From positions 45,187 to 109,186 of the forward strand of contig CAAFVV010000042.1 in assembly GCA_900766585.1 (NCBI GenBank): a stretch of 64,000 bases of DNA, written 5' to 3'. The stretch is from Clostridia bacterium. Lineage in GTDB: Bacteria; Bacillota; Clostridia; Oscillospirales; Acutalibacteraceae. The stretch's first letter is position 1. Every line of letters starts with the position of its first letter. The notes beneath the pieces were generated by a model that was given only the letters and a program-made list of their open reading frames with translations, did no database searches and had not been told where the DNA came from. Below are positions 43,743 to 51,556 of the stretch, piece after piece. The position numbers were made by a program, and so were the translations under genes.

Positions 43743-45899
43743 ATGTCTGCGTATGCGCCCTTTACCCTTGCGCGCCCGGTGTGGCCCGCAGGGATGGAAA
43801 CCGACAAAAATCTCACCATCGGCCTGCACGCCAGCGTAACAGCCCCCGCTGCGCCGGTGACGCTGCGCATTGCTGTCTCCGGCTTCTACCGGGTGTTCGT
43901 CAACGGCTCCTTTGTTTTTTACGGACCCGCCCGCTGCGCCCACGGCTTTTTCCGTGTGGACGAGCTGCCGCTGTCCCTTCCCGCCGGCGTGGCGCACATC
44001 GCCATCGAGACCGTCAACTATTACATCAACAGCTTTGACTACATCCGCCAGCCCGGCTTTATCCAAGCGGAGCTGACCGCCGGCGACCGTGTTCTCGCCG
44101 CCACCGGTGCAGAGGGCTTTTCTGTTTGGCAGCTCACCGAGCGGATCCGCCGCATCCAACGCTACAGCTATCAGCGTCCCGCCGCCGAGGCCTACCGCCT
44201 GACCCCGGATTATGCCGACTGGCGCATGGGGCGTCCCGCCGGAAACGCCGCGGCGGTAACGGTTACGGAAACCGCCGCCAAAACGCTGGTGCCCCGCCGT
44301 CTCCCTCTGAACACCTTCTCCGACACGGCGCCCGTCCGCCGGGAAAGCACAGGCACCCTCATTTCCGGCGTAAAGCCCGCGCACTACCGCAAGGATCGCT
44401 CGCTGCTGTATATCGAAGATCCCCGCTGCGGCGATCTCGGCGGTTATCCGGAGACAGAGCTGGAATGGCATCTGTCGGACGACGTGCAGGAGCTGCAAAA
44501 CACCTCCTTTGTGCCGGACAGCACCGCCTACAGCGGTCAAACCGTTCTGTCAGACGGGCAGTTTGAGATTCTGTCCCTGCCCGGCGAAAAAACCGGCTTT
44601 ATCACCGCCTCCATCCGCTGCGATAAGGCAGGCACTCTGTATTTCCTTGTAGACGAAACACTGCGCCAAAACGGCGACGTGGACCCCCTCAGCATGGAGT
44701 GCTGCAACGTCCTGCGGCTGGATCTGGTTCCCGGCAGCTATAATTTCCAGGCCATGAATCCCATCGGTTTCCGCTATATGAAGCTGGTCGCTCTGGGCGG
44801 CGAGTTTACCGTCAGCGGTCTGTGCCTGCGGGAGCTGATCTGTCCGCAGCCGGTCACCGCCACTTACGAGGGCAGTGATCCGCAGCTGGCAGCCGTATTT
44901 GACGCCGCCCGCGAAACATTCCTGCAAAACAGCGCCGATCTGTTCATGGACTGCCCCACCCGCGAGCGCGCCGGATGGCTGTGCGACAGCTTCTTCACCG
45001 CCCGCGCCGAATGGGAATTCACCGGCGACAACGTGGTGGAAAAGAATTTTCTTGAGAATTTCCTGCTGCCCGAGACATTCCCCCATCTCCCCAAGGGGAT
45101 GCTCCCCATGTGCTACCCCTCCGACCACAGCGACGGCAACTTCATCCCCAACTGGGCGATGTGGTTTGTGCTGGAGCTGGAGGATCGCCTCTTCTGCCGC
45201 AAGGGCGACCGGGAATTTGTCCTGTCCTTCCGCCAAAGGGTATACGACCTGCTGGATTGGTTTTTACCGTATGAAAACTCGGACGGGCTGCTGGAAAAGC
45301 TGCCCCGCTGGGTGTTCATCGAATGGTCAAAGGCAAACGAGCTGACACAGGATATCAACTTCCCCTCCAACATGCTCTACGCCCGCATGCTGGAGGCTGC
45401 CGCCCGCATCTTTGAGGACGCCGCTCTCGCAGAAAAAGCCGCCCGCCTCAAAGACGCGATCCGCAAACGCTCCTTTGACGGCGCCTATTTTGTGGACAAT
45501 GAGGTATACCGGGACGGCGTGCCGGTGTCCACCGGCGAGCGCACCGAGACCTGCCAGTATTACGCCTTTTTCTGCGGCGTCGCCACTCCGGACACCTACC
45601 CGGAGCTGTGGCAGACGCTGGTCAACGATTTCGGCCCCGACCGCGCGCAAAAGGGACTGCATCCGGAGATTTATCCCGCCAACGCGTTCGTCGGCAATTA
45701 TCTGCGCCTGTTCCTGCTGGAGGAAAACCGGCTGTTTGACAAGCTGCTAAGCGAGACAAAGGGCTATTTCTTTTATATGGCAGAGCGCACCGGCACTCTG
45801 TGGGAGAATATGAGCGAGCAGGCAAGCTGCAACCACGGCTTCGCCTCCTGCGCCGTGCGGTTTATCCGCAAAGCAGAAACCGCTTTAAAATCCCATTAA
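43743..45899 (+). CDS. GH78-like (alpha-L-rhamnosidase superfamily) hydrolase
   Basis: A 718-residue cytoplasmic protein. The N-terminal beta sandwiches carry ISGFYRVFVNG-like and GPARCAHGFFRVDELPL motifs seen in rhamnosidase lectin-like domains. The (alpha/alpha)6 barrel from about 380 has SADLFMDCPTRERAGWLCDS and FFTARAEW, the equivalent of the GH78 DCPxRxExxGW(T/L)GD block, and later FIEWSKANELTQDINFPSNM, ETCQYYAFFCGV and TLWENMSEQASCNHGF (the late Glu expected in GH78). It may release alpha-L-rhamnose or a related deoxy/acidic sugar; substrate is uncertain. AGAGGAATACATA precedes the ATG. Own promoter; closed by a strong bidirectional terminator. Confidence 0.75.
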   Translation: MSAYAPFTLARPVWPAGMETDKNLTIGLHASVTAPAAPVTLRIAVSGFYRVFVNGSFVFYGPARCAHGFFRVDELPLSLPAGVAHIAIETVNYYINSFDYIRQPGFIQAELTAGDRVLAATGAEGFSVWQLTERIRRIQRYSYQRPAAEAYRLTPDYADWRMGRPAGNAAAVTVTETAAKTLVPRRLPLNTFSDTAPVRRESTGTLISGVKPAHYRKDRSLLYIEDPRCGDLGGYPETELEWHLSDDVQELQNTSFVPDSTAYSGQTVLSDGQFEILSLPGEKTGFITASIRCDKAGTLYFLVDETLRQNGDVDPLSMECCNVLRLDLVPGSYNFQAMNPIGFRYMKLVALGGEFTVSGLCLRELICPQPVTATYEGSDPQLAAVFDAARETFLQNSADLFMDCPTRERAGWLCDSFFTARAEWEFTGDNVVEKNFLENFLLPETFPHLPKGMLPMCYPSDHSDGNFIPNWAMWFVLELEDRLFCRKGDREFVLSFRQRVYDLLDWFLPYENSDGLLEKLPRWVFIEWSKANELTQDINFPSNMLYARMLEAAARIFEDAALAEKAARLKDAIRKRSFDGAYFVDNEVYRDGVPVSTGERTETCQYYAFFCGVATPDTYPELWQTLVNDFGPDRAQKGLHPEIYPANAFVGNYLRLFLLEENRLFDKLLSETKGYFFYMAERTGTLWENMSEQASCNHGFASCAVRFIRKAETALKSH

Positions 45900-45920
45900 A
45901 TATTAAATAAGGTATAATAT

Positions 45921-45967
45921 AAAGAGAACCGACCCGTTTCTGTCAAAGAAACGGGTCGGTTCTCTTT
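45921..45967. terminator. Bidirectional terminator with 21-bp perfect stem
   Basis: AAAGAGAACCGACCCGTTTCT pairs with 45947-45967; five-base loop. It lies between the convergent GH78-like and beta-helix genes. Confidence 0.85.
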
Positions 45968-45975
45968 GTAAAGCC

Positions 45976-47727
45976 CTATACTTTTTCCGGCAGTGCATCC
46001 ATTTCCCGGAGCGCGGCATCGACATCCGCATCGGTGCCTGTACACAACGCCGTCAGACGTTTTACCGTGTCGGGATCCGTCACCAGCCGGTTGTTTGTCC
46101 ATGTTACACCGTCAGTCCGCTCCTGCCGTAGCAGATCCGCCGGAGACACCGTATCACGTCCGAAAATAACAGGAGCCGCAACGGTGTTATCCGCAACGGT
46201 CAGCCCCGCCGCATTGTCCGCCTCCAGCGGACAGCCGCAGCCGATCATCAGGTTGTGCTCCACCGTAATGCCGGTTGCCCGCGCCGTATGCCCCCACTCA
46301 GGAGTCTGCACAATCTCGACCACCGACGCGCCGGGGTGATTGGCAGAATGAAGGAACACGTTATCCCGGATGGTGATATCGTGCATAAAGCCGCCCTCAT
46401 AGGATTCCGTGGTGCTGGTCAGCGCCAGGTTGCTGCCCATATACCGGACGAGATTATGTTCGAACCGACCGGAACCGGAATTGATGAGGATCCGCTGGTA
46501 CACATTATCAAACACGCAGTCACGGATCGTCCAGCCGTCGCACTCGCTGTGCGGCCAGCGGATCCGCAGGTCAGCGGCATGATCCGGCAGAGGCTCACAG
46601 AAATAAAACAGAGAGGACAGGAAGCCGTTGTAGTTGTAGACCGGCTCCGGCGTTTTCTCCACCGTGCTGACCGCCGCCAACTTGCCGTCGGCGGTATACC
46701 ACTCCGCCATATCCCCCGCCTCGATGCCCGCCGGAGCAAAATCCAGATAAGCACAGCGTCCGTTTTGCTCACGCACCCGCGACCAGAAGCCGTGGATGTT
46801 GATTGCATCATCGGTGGTGAAATGCAAATGCAGCTGTTCATAGGTGGAGCCGTGGCGCAGCCCCTGAGACATATTGCCCTCGGCGCCGAGAATCCGACAT
46901 GTGCCGTCGGGCGGACCGAAATAGCAATTCTGCCAGTGGTGGCCGCCATAGCCGCCGTTTTCCCAAAAGCCGCCCTTGCCGATCAAAAAGCGGCTGTTTT
47001 TCACCGTGATCTCCCGGCAATTGTCCAGCGCGATAGCCATAGCGGTGCGGAACACCACACAGATGCCGTCGCCCGGCTCCAGCACACCCTCCGCGCCGTA
47101 GGTCTCCCGCCACGCGGGCGTGAAGATGGTGCGCATCAGCGTATCCTCCGCAAAGGTGAACCAGCACACGCCCCGCTCGTCCATCTGCAGATCTCCGCCC
47201 CAGAGCGCGGCAGGCCCCCAGCGGTCGACGACGTTATAGAGCGGCGCCATGGCGCAGCCGTCCGCCTTTTGCGGCACGATCCGAAATTCCGAATTGCTCC
47301 GCACCGCTTCCATAGTGCCGGGATCCTGCGGCAGGATGCCGGGATAGGGACGAAAACCGATGCGGTTGCCCTCGCGGTCAATATACAGCAGCTCCCCCTC
47401 CAAGGTGCCGGAGGTCTGACCGTCTACGGTCAGACCGTCCAGCACCAGATGGGCGCAGTCGCACAGGTGCACCGCCCGGGAAAAGCTGGGACAGCCCTTT
47501 TCAGGGTGGCTGAATAAGAACACCGCACCGTCGGCACGAATGGTGAAGGGATTGTTCGACGGGCGCCGAAGACCGCGCAGAACCAGCCCGGAGGTCGCCC
47601 TGTTCACCGGAATATCGGTCGGAAAGCAGTAGGTGCCTGCCGGCACAGTGAACACGCTTTGCGATTCGTCCCGGGCAGCCGCTTCAATGGCGGCTGCCAG
47701 CGCCGGACCGTTTTCATACTGAGGCAT
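45976..47727 (-). CDS. Parallel beta-helix protein (GH110-like), cytoplasmic copy
   Basis: A 583-residue protein without signal peptide. It has the pattern of a right-handed beta helix: VFTVPAGTYCFPTDIPVN, AHLVLDGLTVDGQTSG, ALDNCREITVKNSRFLIG, DGWTIRDCVFDNVYQRILIN, HDITIRDNVFLHSANHPG. The conserved GLRHGSTYEQLHLHFTTDDA followed by INIHGFWS has the Asp-Asp-x-x-N-x-H-G arrangement known from GH110 alpha-1,3-galactosidases, but general similarity is weak, so the family is uncertain. It follows its lipoprotein paralogue by 32 bp and shares the core repeat order and many motifs. One may act outside and the other inside on the same linkage (inference). GGGGGAGCATAT precedes the ATG. Confidence 0.65.
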   Translation of the reverse strand: MPQYENGPALAAAIEAAARDESQSVFTVPAGTYCFPTDIPVNRATSGLVLRGLRRPSNNPFTIRADGAVFLFSHPEKGCPSFSRAVHLCDCAHLVLDGLTVDGQTSGTLEGELLYIDREGNRIGFRPYPGILPQDPGTMEAVRSNSEFRIVPQKADGCAMAPLYNVVDRWGPAALWGGDLQMDERGVCWFTFAEDTLMRTIFTPAWRETYGAEGVLEPGDGICVVFRTAMAIALDNCREITVKNSRFLIGKGGFWENGGYGGHHWQNCYFGPPDGTCRILGAEGNMSQGLRHGSTYEQLHLHFTTDDAINIHGFWSRVREQNGRCAYLDFAPAGIEAGDMAEWYTADGKLAAVSTVEKTPEPVYNYNGFLSSLFYFCEPLPDHAADLRIRWPHSECDGWTIRDCVFDNVYQRILINSGSGRFEHNLVRYMGSNLALTSTTESYEGGFMHDITIRDNVFLHSANHPGASVVEIVQTPEWGHTARATGITVEHNLMIGCGCPLEADNAAGLTVADNTVAAPVIFGRDTVSPADLLRQERTDGVTWTNNRLVTDPDTVKRLTALCTGTDADVDAALREMDALPEKV

Positions 47728-47759
47728 ATATGCTCCCCCGTTTCTGTGAAAAATACACC

Positions 47760-49982
47760 TTAAAACAACTCCCTCAGCTTTTTCGCCATAGCCGAGGCCG
47801 ACAGGCTGTCATTGCGGCATATATCTGCCGCCTTGGACACCTTGGCCGCGGTCGTGAGCTTCAGCGGGTTGTCGCCGCCCACCGCCTTGCCGGTCGTGAG
47901 ATACGCGGTATTGCCGGTATACGCCTTGACAGAGCAGCTCGCCTTGCTCAGCATCGCTATATCCTCAAAGCGTGTCACCGTCTGACCGTACACCAAAGGG
48001 TTGACGATCAGATTGCCGGTGATCGTCATATTCCTGATATTCGCCGCCGTCAGCAGCTTGCCGCAGTTGACAAACACGTTATCCGTCAGCGAAATGTTGT
48101 CCCCGGACAGATAATTCGCCCAGTTGGTGGTCTGGGAAATGCCGACGGCAGACCCGCCGGGATGGTTGGCGGTATTGTAGAACACGTTGTTCCGGATGGC
48201 GATATTCTTCATGATACCGCCCTCATAGCTGCCGGTATTGCTGGTCAGAGACAGGTTGCTGCCGTCGCTCAGGAACAGGTTGTTCTCGATCAGTCCCGAA
48301 CCGGAATTCACAAGAACGCGCTGATAGACATTTTCAAAGCGGCAGTTGCGGATAACAAAGCCGTCGCATTCGCTATTGGGCCAGCGGATCAGCAGATCCG
48401 CATAGTTTTGGGGCGGCTCCTCCTTGAGGATCACGGGAGAGGACAGAAAGCCGTTATAGTTGAACTTGGCGACCGGATCGGTCTTGACCGTGCAGGTCGC
48501 GACCAGCTTGCCGCTGGAGGTATAAAACTCCACCGGGTCGCCCGCCTGAATTCCCACCGGCGCCTGGCTGACCTTCATGCTGTAGCCGTCCGCCAGCGAC
48601 ATCACTGACTTGGCTTTCGACCAGAAGCCGTGGATATTGATGGCGTCATCGGTGGTCAGCCCGAGCACAATGCCGTCATAGGTGGAGCCGTGGCGCAGCC
48701 CCTGGGACATGTTGCCCTCGGCGCCCAGCACGCGGTTGGTGCCGGGACGGACACCGAAATAGCAGTCCTTCCACAGGTGGTCGCCGTAGCCGCCGTTTTC
48801 CCACCAGCCGCCTTTGGATATGTAGCAGCGGACATTGGTCACCCGCATCTGCCGACAGTTATCCAGACACAGCGCCAGTACCACGCCGTAGAGCACCGTG
48901 ACCTGATCCCCGGTCTCCAGCGTGCCGTTCGAGCCGTAAAAGGATTTCCACTCGTCCGTGAATATGGTGTCCATCAGCGTCCGGGTCTTGAAGGTGAACC
49001 AGCAGGTGTCGTCGCTGTCCACAGAGAGATCGCTCCCCTGCAGGGAGCCGGGTCCCCACTGATTATTAATGTTATACAGAGGCGCCATCAGCTCCCCATC
49101 CGCCTTGACAGTGACAATGCGAAACTCGCTGCCCTTGACCGCCTTTTCAATCGTGGAGGCGTCCAGCTCCATGGTGCCTTCATGCAGCTGAATGCCGAGC
49201 CGGTTGCCGCTCCGGTCGATCGTCTTGACCGTTCCGTCAATAGAGAACGCGGAATAGCCGTCCATGGTCAGCCCGTCTAAATACACGTGGGAGCAGTTGA
49301 TAAACTGCAGAGCGCGGGTCACGCTTGCGCAGGGCTTTCCGGTCATCTCGAACCAAAAGGTCGCCTCCTCCGCCTTGATGGTAAAGGGATTCGCCGCCGT
49401 GCGCAGAATGTTCTGAATGATGATGCCGCTCGCTACGCCGTTGGGCGCATTGGTGAGCATATCAAAGCCGTAATTGCCTGCCGGGATCACAAAGGTGGAA
49501 ACCGTGGTATCCTTGGCGGCGGCGATCAGCTCCTGAATCAGCGAGCGGCCTGTTTCCTTCTGCTTCGCTTTCTGATCGGCGGTAAAGTTCGGCTTGCCGG
49601 ATTTTCCGGTAAACGTCGCCTTTGCCGTCACCGCTTTATCCAGCTTGCCGCTGTATGTCACCGTGCGGTTGCTTTTCTTAACGGTGGTATTCCCGGCTGT
49701 CGTCGTCTTCGGGGACGCGGCAGTGGACTGCTTGTCGCCGGTATTTCCGCTTGCCGCCGGAGAGGTGCTGCCGGCACTCGATTCCGCCGGTGCGCTCACG
49801 GTATCACTGGTCATTCCATCCCCTCCGCTTTCTTCATTGCCGGGCGCTGTACTTTCCACCGCCGAGCTGTCCTCCGAGATGTCGGCAGATTCCGCCGGTG
49901 TATTATCGCAGGCTGTAAGCGGCAGCAAAAATGCAAAAGCCAACGTCAGCGCCAAAGCAGCGCGGAATATCGATTTGTACAC
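47760..49982 (-). CDS. Parallel beta-helix lipoprotein (GH110-like), surface copy
   Basis: A 740-residue lipoprotein (lipid Cys at 25, LTAC) with a Ser/Thr-rich spacer to about 105. The remainder parallels the 45976-47727 protein: STFVIPAGNYGFDMLT, SHVYLDGLTMDGYSAFS, LDNCRQMRVTNVRCYISKGG, NMSQGLRHGSTYDGIVLGLT, TDDAINIHGFWSKA, DGFVIRNCRFENVYQRVLVN. The shared GTG start follows ATAGGAGGATTTATTC. It has a good promoter (50022-50050) next to a GGGTAATATATT box and lies downstream of the AraC gene on the same strand, separated by a 480-bp AT-rich gap. Likely a surface polysaccharide-active enzyme. Confidence 0.65.
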   Translation of the reverse strand: MYKSIFRAALALTLAFAFLLPLTACDNTPAESADISEDSSAVESTAPGNEESGGDGMTSDTVSAPAESSAGSTSPAASGNTGDKQSTAASPKTTTAGNTTVKKSNRTVTYSGKLDKAVTAKATFTGKSGKPNFTADQKAKQKETGRSLIQELIAAAKDTTVSTFVIPAGNYGFDMLTNAPNGVASGIIIQNILRTAANPFTIKAEEATFWFEMTGKPCASVTRALQFINCSHVYLDGLTMDGYSAFSIDGTVKTIDRSGNRLGIQLHEGTMELDASTIEKAVKGSEFRIVTVKADGELMAPLYNINNQWGPGSLQGSDLSVDSDDTCWFTFKTRTLMDTIFTDEWKSFYGSNGTLETGDQVTVLYGVVLALCLDNCRQMRVTNVRCYISKGGWWENGGYGDHLWKDCYFGVRPGTNRVLGAEGNMSQGLRHGSTYDGIVLGLTTDDAINIHGFWSKAKSVMSLADGYSMKVSQAPVGIQAGDPVEFYTSSGKLVATCTVKTDPVAKFNYNGFLSSPVILKEEPPQNYADLLIRWPNSECDGFVIRNCRFENVYQRVLVNSGSGLIENNLFLSDGSNLSLTSNTGSYEGGIMKNIAIRNNVFYNTANHPGGSAVGISQTTNWANYLSGDNISLTDNVFVNCGKLLTAANIRNMTITGNLIVNPLVYGQTVTRFEDIAMLSKASCSVKAYTGNTAYLTTGKAVGGDNPLKLTTAAKVSKAADICRNDSLSASAMAKKLRELF

Positions 49983-50021
49983 GAATAAATCCTCCTATCG
50001 TCAACGTTTTGGTTTATTTCA

Positions 50022-50050
50022 ATAATACCGCACACCGTTCATCTCGTCAA
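50022..50050 (-). promoter_or_regulatory. Sigma-A promoter of the beta-helix pair
   Basis: Minus strand TTGACG (50050-50045), 17-bp spacer, TATTAT (50027-50022). A GGGTAATATATT box abuts the -35 on its upstream side (50051-50062), an activator position. Confidence 0.75.
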
Positions 50051-50356
50051 GGGTAATATATTGTTAAGGTAATTTATTAAAATAGTCCACAAGATTTTTT
50101 AAAGTCACCTTACGTACCTGATTTTCTCTTGTTTCAACAGGATTTTTCGACATTCACGCGGGTATAATCTTTTATAATTTGCGTGTATTATTTTGGCAAT
50201 TGGTAATTTTAATGAGCATTTATTTTCCGCATCGTTTATTGTGCAGATGAATTTAGTTAAAAAATATTGTTTCAAAAAAAATATTTTAATACAGAATATC
50301 GTTTATAAATAAGCATTATACAGAATTTTTTAATCACTCAATATTTTACCCTACTA

Positions 50357-50385
50357 TTGACAAGCCAAAAGAAGCGTGCTATAGT
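50357..50385 (+). promoter_or_regulatory. Orphan sigma-A promoter facing the 3' end of the AraC gene
   Basis: TTGACA (50357-50362), 17-bp spacer, TATAGT (50380-50385) on the plus strand, with AATATTTTACCC just upstream and an inverted repeat GTGCTAT/ATAGCAC over the -10. No plus-strand gene follows; the transcript would be antisense to the AraC gene or a short RNA. Confidence 0.55.
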
Positions 50386-50421
50386 AATAGCACAATATTG
50401 TCATTCCTGTACGGACGGCAC

Positions 50422-50450
50422 AAAAAAAGCCGCTCTGATACACAGAGCGG
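50422..50450 (-). terminator. Terminator of the AraC gene
   Basis: Minus-strand stem CCGCTCTG/CAGAGCGG, five-base loop, then TTTTTTT. Confidence 0.8.
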
Positions 50451-50466
50451 TCGATAAAAATTTCGG

Positions 50467-51354
50467 TTACAGGATAATGGGAGACATCTTTTGCTTTCGG
50501 AAATCCGTCGGAGACATGTTGACGTATTTGCGGAACACCTTGGCAAAATAGTTGGCATTTTGGAATCCGCACTGCTGAGCGATCTCGTCAACGGATAAGT
50601 CGGTGTCGCAAAGCTGACACATACCGCAGCGAATACGAATCTTGGTCAGATACCGGATGGGCGTGTCTCCCAGTACCGTTTTGAACGCTTTGTTGATATA
50701 AAAAGGCGATAAATTACCGGCAGAAGCAATATCCGCCAGCGAAATATCCCGGGCATAGTTTTCCTCGATAAATTGAATACACCGCTGGATTGCCTCGGTA
50801 TTCGGCGACTTGATCCCGTATTCTGCCAGATATTGATGCAGCGTCAGCAGCATCTGATAGGCATACAGCGAGTTTTTGAAAGGGCTGTCGATACGACCGG
50901 CCGCCGCATTTTCAAAGATCACGTCCCACAGCTTCATCAGCGCATTGCTGCTGTTCATATTGAACACCCGACCGAAGGACTGGACGATGCCGTTCCAGAT
51001 GGGCATGCCGGTGACGCTGAATTCCAGAAACTTCAGCTCCCAGTGTTCGCTGTTGTCCGGCAGCCAGTAGCGATAAGGACCGGGGCGTTCAATGAGGAAG
51101 AAATCACCCGCCGTCTGGCGATAAATCTTATTGCCCATTTCCAGAGCGCCCTCACCCGACACGGTATACTGCAAAATGCAGGTAGTGTTGTTGATGCTCT
51201 CATGACGGCGGCAGTCCCAGTAATACGGATCCTTGTCCTCGTGACGGCGCGTTTCCTTGCCCAGCGCACGGATAAAGGTGTAATGTGTCATGGACGAATC
51301 GTTGACAATGTTAAATACATAGGAGGCATCCCCCTCCTGACGGTATTCCAGCAA
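50467..51354 (-). CDS. AraC family transcriptional regulator
   Basis: A 295-residue regulator. The N-terminal half is a cupin-like sugar-sensing domain (CILQYTVSGEGALEMGNKIY, AGDFFLIERPGPYRYWLPDN). The last 100 residues form the double helix-turn-helix (RDISLADIASAGNLSPFYIN, KAFKTVLGDTPIRYLTKIRI, DEIAQQCGFQNANYFAKVFR, KYVNMSPTDFRKQ). Such proteins activate sugar genes when their ligand binds. The TTG at 51354 is preferred as start because AAAGGAG is eight bases before it; a GTG three codons earlier is too close. It is divergent from the GH99-like/ricin gene and near the beta-helix promoter, all carrying AATATWTTACCC-like boxes, so it probably controls this second glycan set. Confidence 0.9.
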   Translation of the reverse strand: MLEYRQEGDASYVFNIVNDSSMTHYTFIRALGKETRRHEDKDPYYWDCRRHESINNTTCILQYTVSGEGALEMGNKIYRQTAGDFFLIERPGPYRYWLPDNSEHWELKFLEFSVTGMPIWNGIVQSFGRVFNMNSSNALMKLWDVIFENAAAGRIDSPFKNSLYAYQMLLTLHQYLAEYGIKSPNTEAIQRCIQFIEENYARDISLADIASAGNLSPFYINKAFKTVLGDTPIRYLTKIRIRCGMCQLCDTDLSVDEIAQQCGFQNANYFAKVFRKYVNMSPTDFRKQKMSPIIL

Positions 51355-51370
51355 GCTATCCACTCCTTTA

Positions 51371-51384
51371 AATATAAATTACCC
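51371..51384. promoter_or_regulatory. AATATAAATTACCC box in the AraC leader
   Basis: Related to the AATATWTTACCC boxes at 43411, 50051 (reverse), 50340 and 51457. It lies between the araC promoter and its start codon. Confidence 0.4.
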
Positions 51385-51416
51385 GTCCGCCGGGTTTGGT
51401 TCAATTTTCCTTTTCT

Positions 51417-51445
51417 ATTATAATGACTTTGCGTGCATCTGTCAA
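51417..51445 (-). promoter_or_regulatory. Consensus sigma-A promoter of the AraC gene
   Basis: Minus strand TTGACA (51445-51440), 17-bp spacer, TATAAT (51422-51417), both perfect. A box AATATATTACCC (51457-51468) lies 11 bp upstream of the -35. Confidence 0.9.
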
Positions 51446-51556
51446 CTGAAAGAATAAATATATTACCCGTGCAGCACTTTGCATCAATCGGCCATCCGGC
51501 GCGCCGCCGGAAAAGAGCCGTTTTGAGAATACATGGAGAAAGAGGTTGAGAACAGT

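Larger units (their letters stand above)
49983..50466. other. 484-bp AT-rich intergenic region with promoters in both directions
   Basis: No gene. It contains the leftward beta-helix promoter, boxes GGGTAATATATT (50051-50062) and AATATTTTACCC (50340-50351), an orphan rightward promoter (50357-50385), and the AraC terminator. Base composition is far more AT-rich than the flanking genes. Confidence 0.7.
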
